DNA of 64,000 bases from Luteimicrobium sp049844995. GTDB taxonomy: Bacteria; Actinomycetota; Actinomycetes; Actinomycetales; Cellulomonadaceae. The notes under the pieces are model-generated. The model was given only the letters and a program-made list of their open reading frames with translations, made no database searches and had not been told where the DNA came from. Position numbers and translations under genes: made by a program. The stretch lies in the NCBI RefSeq assembly GCF_049844995.1, contig NZ_JBNCMC010000003.1, positions 1 through 64,000 of the forward strand, written 5' to 3'. Of this stretch, positions 56,920 to 64,000 are shown piece by piece. Position 1 is the stretch's first letter. Each line of letters starts with the position of its first letter.

Positions 56920-59241
56920 GTGACCACCACCACCGACCCCACCACCCCCACCAAGCCCGCGGACGCGCTCGACGTCGGAGCGCTCGTCGGGCAGCTCACC
57001 CTCGAGGAGAAGGCCGAGCTGCTCGGTGGGTCCGACTTCTGGCGGACCACCCCCGTCGAGCGCCTCGGCATCGGGAAGGTCTGGCTGTCCGACGGCCCGC
57101 ACGGGCTGCGCGCGCAGGCCGAGGACGGCGACCACCTGGGCCTCCTCGCCGCCGACCCCGCCGTCGCGTTCCCGCCCGCCGCCGCGCTGGCCTCGACGTG
57201 GGACGTCGACCTGCTCGCCCGCGTGGGTGCCGCCATCGGCGAGGAGGCGCGCGCGAAGGGCGTGTCCGTCGTCCTCGGCCCGGGTGTCAACATGAAGCGC
57301 TCGCCGCTGTGCGGACGCAACTTCGAGTACTTCTCCGAGGACCCCCGCCTCGCGGGGACCGTCGGCGCGGCGTTCGTCAAGGGCGTCCAGAGCCAGGGCG
57401 TCGGCACCTCGCTCAAGCACTTCGCCGCCAACAACCAGGAGACGGAACGCATGAGCGTGTCCGCCGACGTCGACGAGCGGACCCTGCGCGAGATCTACCT
57501 CCCCGCGTTCGAGCGCGTCGTCACCGAGGCGCAGCCCTGGACCGTCATGTGCTCCTACAACCGCATCAACGGCGTGTTCGCGTCGCAGGACCGCTGGCTG
57601 CTCACGGACGTGCTGCGCGGCGACTGGGGCTTCCGCGGTGCCGTCGTGTCCGACTGGGGCGCCGTCTACGACCGGGAGAAGGCGGTCCACGCCGGCCTCG
57701 ACCTCGAGATGCCGTCGTCGGGCGGGCTCGGCACCCGCCGCGTGCTCGACGCCGTCCGGTCCGGCGAGCTGTCCGTCGAGGACGTCGACCTCGCCGTGAC
57801 GCGCGTGCTCGAGCTCGTCGCGAAGGCGCAGCCGGCGCTCGCAGACCGCGGGTCCGCCGACCTCGAAGCCCACCACGCGCTCGCCCGCGAGGCGGCCGCC
57901 CGCTCCGCGGTGCTGCTCCAGAACGACGGCGTCCTGCCGCTCGACGGGGCCGCGACCGGCACGGTCGCCGTCGTGGGGGAGCTCGCCCGCACGCCGCGCT
58001 TCCAGGGCGGCGGCTCGTCGCAGGTCACGCCCACACGCGTCGACGCGGCGCTCCCCGCGCTGCAGGACGCGCTCGGCGAGCGGCTCGTCTTCGCCGCGGG
58101 CTACGCGCTCGACGACGACGCCCCCGCGGACCAGGTCGCCGCGCTCCGCGACGAGGCCCTCGCGGCCGCGCGCGCCGCCGAGGTCGTCGTGCTGTTCCTC
58201 GGCCTGCCCGACGCGTACGAGTCGGAGGGCTTCGACCGCGTCCACATGCACCTGCCGCCCCAGCAGACGGCGCTGCTCGAGGCGCTCGCGGACGCGGGTG
58301 CCCGGGTCGTCGTCGTCCTCAGCAACGGGTCCGTGGTCGAGGTCGCGCCGTGGCGCGACCGGGCCGCCGCGATCCTGGAGACGTGGCTGCTCGGCCAGGC
58401 GGGGGGCGGCGCCGTCGCCGACCTGCTGCTCGGCCGTGCCAACCCGTCCGGGCGGCTCGCCGAGACCTTCCCGCTGCGTTACGAGGACAACCCCGCGCTC
58501 GGGAACTTCCCCGGCGAGGCGGGCCACGTCCGCTACGGCGAGGGGCTCCTGATCGGGTACCGCTGGTACGACGCGCGCGCCCTCGAGGTCGCGTTCCCGT
58601 TCGGCCACGGCCTGTCGTACACGACCTTCGACTACTCCGACCTGGCCGTCGACGTGCTCGACGACGGACCCGCGCCGCGCGTACGCGTCGCGCTCACCGT
58701 CACGAACACGGGCGAGCGGGCCGGCCACGAGGTCGTCCAGGTCTACGTGACCGACCCCGAGTCGAGCGTGTTCCGGCCCGTCCAGGAGCTCGGCGGGTTC
58801 GGCGTCGTCGAGCTCGAGGCCGGGGCGTCGCAGCGCGTCGAGGTCGAGCTCGACGCGCGCGCCTTCCAGTTCTGGCACCCCGAGGTGTCGCGGTGGGTCG
58901 CCGAGCCGGGGCGCTTCGGCGTCCGGGTGGGTGCGTCGTCGCGGGACGTCCGGCTGGAGGCCGAGATCGAGCTCGCGGGCGAGGTCGTCGTCCCCGAGCT
59001 GACCGCCGACTCGACGGTCGAGGCGTGGCTCGCGCACCCGCTCGCGGGGCCGCCGCTGCGCGCGCAGCTCGAGGCGGACCCGGCCGCGGCCGGGATGTTC
59101 TTCGCCCCCGAGGTCGGCGTCATGATGCGCGCGATCCCGCTGCGGCGGATCGCGCGGTTCCCCGGGTTCCCGGTGTCCGAGGCCGACCTCGAGGCCGCGG
59201 CCGCCCAAGCCGACGCCGCGTACCGGGCGGGTGCGCGGTGA
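56920..59241 (+). CDS. GH3 beta-glucosidase with C-terminal Fn3-like domain
   Basis: This 773-residue family 3 glycoside hydrolase has no signal peptide, so it is cytoplasmic. The N-terminal TIM barrel (about 20-310) has KHFAANNQETERM and the catalytic nucleophile in VVSDWGAVYDRE (about residue 246). The C-terminal alpha/beta sandwich follows (about 330-560), then a fibronectin III-like domain (LTVTNTGERAGHEVVQVYV). The start is GTG 56920 behind GAGAGAGG. Its TGA overlaps the GTG of the next gene (GTGA), so the two GH3 enzymes are translationally coupled. Substrate is inferred to be a beta-glucoside brought in by the MFS transporter. Confidence 0.93.
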   Translation: MTTTTDPTTPTKPADALDVGALVGQLTLEEKAELLGGSDFWRTTPVERLGIGKVWLSDGPHGLRAQAEDGDHLGLLAADPAVAFPPAAALASTWDVDLLARVGAAIGEEARAKGVSVVLGPGVNMKRSPLCGRNFEYFSEDPRLAGTVGAAFVKGVQSQGVGTSLKHFAANNQETERMSVSADVDERTLREIYLPAFERVVTEAQPWTVMCSYNRINGVFASQDRWLLTDVLRGDWGFRGAVVSDWGAVYDREKAVHAGLDLEMPSSGGLGTRRVLDAVRSGELSVEDVDLAVTRVLELVAKAQPALADRGSADLEAHHALAREAAARSAVLLQNDGVLPLDGAATGTVAVVGELARTPRFQGGGSSQVTPTRVDAALPALQDALGERLVFAAGYALDDDAPADQVAALRDEALAAARAAEVVVLFLGLPDAYESEGFDRVHMHLPPQQTALLEALADAGARVVVVLSNGSVVEVAPWRDRAAAILETWLLGQAGGGAVADLLLGRANPSGRLAETFPLRYEDNPALGNFPGEAGHVRYGEGLLIGYRWYDARALEVAFPFGHGLSYTTFDYSDLAVDVLDDGPAPRVRVALTVTNTGERAGHEVVQVYVTDPESSVFRPVQELGGFGVVELEAGASQRVEVELDARAFQFWHPEVSRWVAEPGRFGVRVGASSRDVRLEAEIELAGEVVVPELTADSTVEAWLAHPLAGPPLRAQLEADPAAAGMFFAPEVGVMMRAIPLRRIARFPGFPVSEADLEAAAAQADAAYRAGAR

Positions 59242-61136
59242 CCGCGGTCGCGGTGGGGCGCGCGGGCGAGCATGGCCCGAGCGAGGGCGCGGCCCCCGTG
59301 CCCGACGACGCCCCCTACAAGGACGCGTCCCGGCCCGTCGAGGAGCGGGTCGACGACCTGCTCGCGCGCATGACGGTCGAGGAGAAGGCCGGCCAGCTGT
59401 TCCAGGACATGGTCACGGTCGGGGAGGGCGGCACGCTCGCCGAGCGGGACGCCGTCTTCGGGACGCCCAGCGTCCACGAGTACGTCGTCGAGCGGCACAT
59501 GACGCACCTCAACGTGCTCGGCGCCCCCGGCACGGCCGCGGAGCTCGCCGCCTGGCACAACCGCGTGCAGGAGGTCGCGGCGTCGACCCGGCTCGGCATC
59601 CCCGTCACGGTCGCGAGCGACCCGCGGCACGCGTTCAGCGACAACCCGCTCGCCGCGCTCGCGGCCGGCCCGTTCTCGCAGTGGCCCGAGACGCTGGGGC
59701 TCGCCGCGATCGGCGACCCCGGCTTCGTCGAGCGGTTCGCCGACACGGTCCGGCGCGAGTACGTCGCCACCGGGCTGCGGACCGCGCTGCACCCCCAGGT
59801 CGACCTCGCGACCGAGCCGCGGTGGGCCCGCGCGTCGGGCACGTTCGGGGAGGACGCCGCGCTCGCGACCGCCCTCGGCGTCGCGTACGTGCACGGGCTG
59901 CAGGGGACCGGCGCCGTCGCGCGCGGCGCCGGGCTCGACGGCGCGTTCGGGACGGCATCCGTCTCGGCGATGACCAAGCACTTCCCCGGCGGCGGCCCGC
60001 AGCTCGACGGCGAGGACCCGCACTTCGCCTACGGCCGCGAGCAGGTCTACCCGGGCGGGCGGTTCGAGGAGCACCTGGAGCCGTTCCGCGCCGTGATCGC
60101 CGCGGGGACGCGCCAGCTCATGCCGTACTACGGGATGCCGGTCGGGCTCGAGGTCGGCGGGCAGGCGGTGCCGGAGGTCGGCTTCGGCTTCAACCGGCCG
60201 ATCGTCACCGGCCTGCTGCGCGAGACGCTCGGCTACGAGGGCGTCGTCTGCACCGACTGGGGGCTCGTGTCCGACGCCGAGATCATGGGCCGGCCGTTCC
60301 CCGCGCGGGCGTGGGGCGTCGAGCACCTGACCCGGCACGAGCGCGTCGCCGCGATCCTCGACGCGGGCTGCGACCAGCTCGGTGGCGAGGCCTGCCCGGA
60401 GCTCGTCGTCGACCTCGTGCGCGCCGGCACCGTCACCGAGGAGCGGCTCGACGTCTCCGTGCGGCGGCTGCTGCGCGAGAAGCTCCTGCTCGGGCTGTTC
60501 GACGAGAACCGGTACGTCGACGTCGAGGCCGCCGCGCGGCTCGTCGGGTCGCCCGAGGCGAGGGCCGCCGGGCGTGCCGCGCAGTCGGCCTCGGTCACCG
60601 TCCTGACGTCGCCGCCCGACGGCGCGGCGCGCCTCCCGCTCGCGCGCGGGCTGCGCGTCTACGCGGAGGGCCTGCCTGACGACGTCGTCGCCGCGTACGG
60701 CGAGCCCGCCACGAGCCCCGCCGACGCCGACGTCGCCGTCCTGCGCCTCGCCGCGCCCTGGGAGGACCGCGGGCCCGGGTTCGAGCAGCTGTTCCACGCC
60801 GGGTCGCTCGAGTTCCCCGCCGGGGAGGTCGAGCGCGTGCTCGCCGTCTGCGACGCCGTCCCGACCGTCCTCGCGGTCTACCTCGACCGGCCCGCGGTGC
60901 TCACGCCGTTCGTCGGGCGGGCGGCGGCCGTGGTCGCCGAGTACGGCGCGTCGGGGGAGGCGCTGCTCGACGCTCTCACCGGCGTCGAGCCGGCCCGCGG
61001 TCGTCTGCCCTTCGACCTGCCGTCGTCGATGGCGGCCGTGGTCGCGTCGCGGCCCGACGTCGCGCACGACACCGCCGACCCGCTGTTCCGTGCGGGGCAC
61101 GGGCTGGGTGTGGAGGGCAGGTCGACCGAGGGCTGA
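59238..61136 (+). CDS. Second GH3 glycoside hydrolase
   Basis: This 632-residue GH3 enzyme lacks the Fn3 tail and differs from the first. Markers are RVDDLLARMTVEEKAGQLFQ (about 40), ALHPQVDLATEPRWARASGT, MTKHFPGGGPQ (about 248) and the nucleophile in GVVCTDWGLVSDA (about 340). The barrel, then a shortened C-terminal domain, matches GH3 proteins annotated as beta-glucosidase or exo-1,3/1,4-glucanase-like. It has no signal peptide. Its start overlaps the previous stop codon. Two cytoplasmic GH3 enzymes behind one transporter suggest that different linkages or a branched glycoside are cleaved in turn. Confidence 0.92.
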   Translation: MTAVAVGRAGEHGPSEGAAPVPDDAPYKDASRPVEERVDDLLARMTVEEKAGQLFQDMVTVGEGGTLAERDAVFGTPSVHEYVVERHMTHLNVLGAPGTAAELAAWHNRVQEVAASTRLGIPVTVASDPRHAFSDNPLAALAAGPFSQWPETLGLAAIGDPGFVERFADTVRREYVATGLRTALHPQVDLATEPRWARASGTFGEDAALATALGVAYVHGLQGTGAVARGAGLDGAFGTASVSAMTKHFPGGGPQLDGEDPHFAYGREQVYPGGRFEEHLEPFRAVIAAGTRQLMPYYGMPVGLEVGGQAVPEVGFGFNRPIVTGLLRETLGYEGVVCTDWGLVSDAEIMGRPFPARAWGVEHLTRHERVAAILDAGCDQLGGEACPELVVDLVRAGTVTEERLDVSVRRLLREKLLLGLFDENRYVDVEAAARLVGSPEARAAGRAAQSASVTVLTSPPDGAARLPLARGLRVYAEGLPDDVVAAYGEPATSPADADVAVLRLAAPWEDRGPGFEQLFHAGSLEFPAGEVERVLAVCDAVPTVLAVYLDRPAVLTPFVGRAAAVVAEYGASGEALLDALTGVEPARGRLPFDLPSSMAAVVASRPDVAHDTADPLFRAGHGLGVEGRSTEG

Positions 61137-61162
61137 CCGGCGGATCCGCGCGCAGGCGGCGG

Positions 61163-61195
61163 CCGACCTGCTCTCACATCGTCAGAGCAGGTCGG
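61163..61195. terminator. Terminator at the convergent GH3/hydrolase end
   Basis: CCGACCTGCTCT (61163-61174) pairs with AGAGCAGGTCGG (61184-61195), with a 9-nt loop. It overlaps the stop codon of the leftward hydrolase gene and could serve both directions. Confidence 0.6.
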
Positions 61196-62222
61196 AGGGC
61201 GCGAGGCGGCCGGCGAGCGCGTCCATGGTCGCGGCCGCCGCGCCGAGCCCGACGCAGTCGAGATGGCCGTGCGGCACACCCCGGCGCACGTGGCTCTCGA
61301 CGTCCACGCCCGCGGACCTCAGCTGCCGGGCGAACCGCTCGCCGCTCGCGCGCAGGACGTCGAACTCGGCGTTCTCGACGTAGGTGGGCGGGAGCCCGGA
61401 CAGGTCCGGCGCGATCCCCGCGTACGCGTACGGCGTCGGGACGGCGTCGCCGAGGTAGGTGCCGTTGATCGCGTCGCGTGCCCCGGTCGCGAACAGGAGC
61501 GCCGGCGGCACGGACGCGAGGGCCTCCGTCAGCTCGGGCTCCGGGTCGGGCAGCGTCGGGTGGAGGACCGCGTAGACCAGCAGCAGCTGCCACGGCGCGC
61601 GGCCCTCGTCGGCGAGGCGCAGGGCCGCGCCCGCGGCGAGGCAGCCGCCGGCGCTGGCGCCGCCGATCGCGAGCCGGTCGCGATCGACGCCGAGCGCGTC
61701 CGCGCGGTCGCGGACCGCCGTGTACGCGGCGAGGCAGTCGTCGTGCGGGACCGGGAAGCGCACGGGCGCGCCGCGCGAGTCGACCCGCTCGTCGCCCCCG
61801 CCGCCGAGCTCGGGCGGTACGGGGCACAGCCGGTAGTCCACGGAGACGACGACGGCGCCCGCGCGTCCCGCGACGCCTCGCGCCGTCGCGTCCGCCTCGG
61901 GCATGTCGAGGTCGCCGAACGAGAACGCGCCGCCGTGGATCCAGACGAGCCCGGGCCGTCCCTCGGGTGGCGGCGCGGCGCCCGGGACGTACACGCGGAC
62001 CGGGACCGGGCCGTGCGGGCCGTCGAAGGTGGTGTCGAACGTGTCGACGTCCCAGTCCTCCGGCGGACCGAACGGCGCCTTCCAGAGCGCCTGGTCCTCC
62101 GCGGGGACGTCGGCGTACGACGGGTGGTGCGCCACCAGGTGCCGGCGGTCCTCGAGCTCAGCCAGGAACGTCCGTCGTGCGCCGAGCGCCCGTCCGCTCG
62201 GCGTCGTCGTGGGCGTCGTCAT
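61182..62222 (-). CDS. Alpha/beta hydrolase (HSL/acetyl-esterase type)
   Basis: This 346-residue cytoplasmic esterase has the oxyanion-hole motif VWIHGGAFSFGDLD (about residues 96-109), the nucleophile Ser in IGGASAGGCLAAGAAL (GXSXG, about 180) and the catalytic His near VPHGHLDCVG (about 322). The family IV (hormone-sensitive lipase) type is clear. ATG 62222 overlaps the permease stop codon by four bases, so it belongs to the leftward sugar-import operon. De-esterification of imported acylated oligosaccharides is a reasonable inference. Confidence 0.9.
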   Translation of the reverse strand: MTTPTTTPSGRALGARRTFLAELEDRRHLVAHHPSYADVPAEDQALWKAPFGPPEDWDVDTFDTTFDGPHGPVPVRVYVPGAAPPPEGRPGLVWIHGGAFSFGDLDMPEADATARGVAGRAGAVVVSVDYRLCPVPPELGGGGDERVDSRGAPVRFPVPHDDCLAAYTAVRDRADALGVDRDRLAIGGASAGGCLAAGAALRLADEGRAPWQLLLVYAVLHPTLPDPEPELTEALASVPPALLFATGARDAINGTYLGDAVPTPYAYAGIAPDLSGLPPTYVENAEFDVLRASGERFARQLRSAGVDVESHVRRGVPHGHLDCVGLGAAAATMDALAGRLAPSDLL

Positions 62223-63160
62223 CCCTTGACCGAGCCGAGCATGACGCCGGACACGAAGTGCCGCTGGACGAACGGGTACACGCACAGGATGGGCAGGATC
62301 GCGAGGATCATCGACACGGCCTGGATGTTCGCGGAGATGGTCGCCTTGCTGCTCCCGATGGCGGCCGCGCTCGACGCCGCCGTCGTGGAGGCGCCCGCGA
62401 TGAGGTTCCGCAGGAACAGGGACAGCGGGAACAGCTCGTTCTTGTCGAGGTACAGGAACGCCGAGAACCAGTCGTTCCAGTAGGCCACCGAGTAGAACAG
62501 GATCATCGTCGCGAGCACCGCCTTCGACAGCGGCAGCACGATGCGGACGAAGATGCCGAACCAGCCCAGCCCGTCGATCTGCGCCGCCTCCTCGAGCTCG
62601 CGCGGCAGGTTCTCGAAGAACGACTTCATGACCAGCAGGTTGAAGACGGACAGGGCCGGCGGCAGCACGACGGACCACAGGGTGTTCTTCATCCCGAGCG
62701 AGGAGATGAGCACGTAGTTCGGGATGATGCCGCCGCTGAAGAACATGGTGAACACGGCGATCCCGATGAGGGCGTTGCGCCCGCGCAGGTGCTGCTTGGA
62801 GATCACGTAGGCGTACATCGTGGTGAGCGCCATCGCGATGACCGTCCCGACGACCGTGTACAGCACGGTGTTGCCGTAGCTGCGCCAGAAGTCGCCGTTG
62901 TGCAGGACCGCCCGGTACGTCTCGAGGTTGAAGCCCACCGGCCACGCGCTGACCTGGCCCGCCTTGATCGCTCCGGCGCTGGAGAAGGACTGCGCGAGGA
63001 GCGTGACGAACGGGTACAGCATGATCGCGCACAGGAGCACGAGCGCGACGACGTTGAACCAGGTGAACGTCCGGTAGCCGGCCGAGTCCCGGGGCCCGAC
63101 GGGGGCGCCGGGCGCGCGGCGGGCGGGCGCCGCCTTCGGCGTCGTGCTCGAGATCACCAC
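62219..63160 (-). CDS. Sugar ABC transporter permease (YtcP-like)
   Basis: This 313-residue CUT1-type permease of the LplC/YtcP branch has six expected helices. Typical motifs are SKQHLRGRNALIGIAVFTMFFSGGIIPNYVL and the EAA loop ELEEAAQIDGLGWFGIFVRIVLPLS (about residues 195-220). Start GTG 63160 follows GGGAGC and overlaps the end of the upstream permease by seven bases. Its stop overlaps the hydrolase start. Confidence 0.92.
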   Translation of the reverse strand: MVISSTTPKAAPARRAPGAPVGPRDSAGYRTFTWFNVVALVLLCAIMLYPFVTLLAQSFSSAGAIKAGQVSAWPVGFNLETYRAVLHNGDFWRSYGNTVLYTVVGTVIAMALTTMYAYVISKQHLRGRNALIGIAVFTMFFSGGIIPNYVLISSLGMKNTLWSVVLPPALSVFNLLVMKSFFENLPRELEEAAQIDGLGWFGIFVRIVLPLSKAVLATMILFYSVAYWNDWFSAFLYLDKNELFPLSLFLRNLIAGASTTAASSAAAIGSSKATISANIQAVSMILAILPILCVYPFVQRHFVSGVMLGSVKG

Positions 63161-64000
63161 AGGCTTGCTCCCACCGCTCGCCGCGAGACGAAGTTCGCGG
63201 ACAGGATCATGACGAGGCCGATGACCGCCTGGAACAGGCCGATCGCCGCCGCGTAGCTCAGGTTGTTGGACACCAGGCCGACCCGGTACAGGTACGTCGA
63301 GATGACGTCGGCCGTCGAGTAGGTCAGCGGCGTGTAGAGGAGGAGGACCTTCTCGAACCCCACGTTGAGGAACATCCCGATGTTGAGGATGAGCAGGGTG
63401 ATCATGGTGGGCCGGATCCCGGGCAGCGTGACGTGCCAGGTCTGCCGCCAGCGGCTCGCGCCGTCGATGCGGGCCGCCTCGTAGAGCGAGGTGTCGACGG
63501 TCGTGAGCGCGGCGAGGTAGAGGATCGTGCCCCAGCCGACCGTCTGCCACATCTCCGAGCCGACGTAGATGGGGCGGAACCACTCGGGTCGCTCGAGGAA
63601 CGGGATCGCATCACCGCCGAGCGCCCGGACGATCTGGTTGACCGTGCCCTGCACGGAGAAGATCTGGATGAGCATGCCCGCGACGATCACGACCGACAGG
63701 AAGTGCGGCAGGTACGAGATCGACTGCACGGTCCGCTTGAAGACCTTCAGGCGGACCTCGTTGAGCAGCAGCGCCAGGACGATCGGGAGCGGGAAGCAGA
63801 AGACGAGGGTCAGCCCGCCGAGGATGACCGTGTTCCAGAACACGTGCCAGAACGTCGGGTCGTGGATGAACATCTTCACGTAGCGGAGCCCGACCCACTG
63901 CTCGCCGAAGATGCTGCCACCCGGGCGGAACTGCCGGAACGCGATGACGTTGCCGGCCATCGGCAGGTACCGGAAGACCAGCAGGAACGCGAGCGGCAGG
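63154..64000 (-). CDS. Sugar ABC transporter permease (LplB-like), 5' end beyond window
   Basis: This permease is incomplete. The frame is open to the right edge, and the in-frame residues before the internal ATG at 63960 (LVFRYLP, then MAGNVIAFRQF) match the usual LplB/CUT1 helix 1 and its boundary, so the real start is outside the window. The EAA loop SLYEAARIDGASRWRQTWHVTLPGI lies about 100 residues from the C-terminus, and FLNVGFEKVLLLYTPLTYSTADVISTYLYRVGL is typical. It pairs with the YtcP-like permease; the solute-binding protein probably lies further right. Confidence 0.9.
   Translation of the reverse strand, partial: LPLAFLLVFRYLPMAGNVIAFRQFRPGGSIFGEQWVGLRYVKMFIHDPTFWHVFWNTVILGGLTLVFCFPLPIVLALLLNEVRLKVFKRTVQSISYLPHFLSVVIVAGMLIQIFSVQGTVNQIVRALGGDAIPFLERPEWFRPIYVGSEMWQTVGWGTILYLAALTTVDTSLYEAARIDGASRWRQTWHVTLPGIRPTMITLLILNIGMFLNVGFEKVLLLYTPLTYSTADVISTYLYRVGLVSNNLSYAAAIGLFQAVIGLVMILSANFVSRRAVGASLW

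Overview
This window is very GC-rich and reads as chromosomal DNA of a Gram-positive actinobacterium. Starts are often GTG, genes are densely packed with 1-4 base overlaps, and the gene families fit: DUF3027, DUF2530, DUF6230/DUF6114, SepX, an IdeR/DtxR regulator, C40 peptidase behind a ydaO-type riboswitch. Several LacI-controlled sugar import and glycoside hydrolase loci suggest a plant-polymer degrader, perhaps Cellulomonadaceae or Promicromonosporaceae of the Micrococcales. The family-level placement is inference.

Layout. 0.1-3.1 kb: a family-5 solute-binding lipoprotein and its LacI-type regulator with a perfect 14-bp operator, next to a G26/C14 homopolymer block at the left edge. 3.2-7.8 kb: cold-shock protein, DUF3027 protein and a large sacsin/HSP90-like ATPase, tightly coupled. 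7.8-14.7 kb: DUF2530 protein, polyprenyl-phosphate sugar transferase, purine permease, ManA, MarR and an MFS exporter. 14.7-20.9 kb: SerC, DtxR, a probable c-di-AMP riboswitch before a secreted NlpC/P60 hydrolase, a tandem universal stress protein, and a ddaH-rocD pair. 21.0-25.4 kb: PadR, a SRPBCC/EcsC-like/OsmC cluster, thyA-folA. 25.7-28.2 kb: tRNA-Arg(CCT) with a 2-kb segment carrying only hipBA, bounded by a second copy of the tRNA 3' end and followed by a broken NUDIX gene. 28.2-35.5 kb: a P-loop kinase, then a sugar ABC importer, LacI regulator and GH2 enzyme sharing CAACGTTG operators. 35.5-43.3 kb: methyltransferase, a glycolipid-binding-domain protein interrupted in frame by a palindrome, an ArsR-ArsC fusion whose catalytic cysteine is replaced by serine, a possible small RNA, and a 1549-residue helicase-nuclease homologue that appears to have lost its catalytic motifs. 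43.3-46.8 kb: two inverted arrays of a 21-bp repeat, then a DUF6230/DUF6114 pair divergent from a TetR regulator. 46.8-51.5 kb: mscL, a SAF protein, an FmdB zinc ribbon, 5-FTHF cyclo-ligase, GNAT and SepX. 51.5-54.7 kb: a GlxA-type regulator, tRNA-Ala(CGC), membrane proteins. 54.8-61.1 kb: TetR divergent from an MFS-GH3-GH3 operon. 61.2-64.0 kb: an alpha/beta hydrolase translationally coupled to LplB/YtcP-type permeases, the last running off the right edge.

The most unusual material is the hipBA micro-island, the dispersed 21-bp repeat family (also found inside the ATPase gene), and the two probable pseudoenzymes flanking the candidate small RNA.
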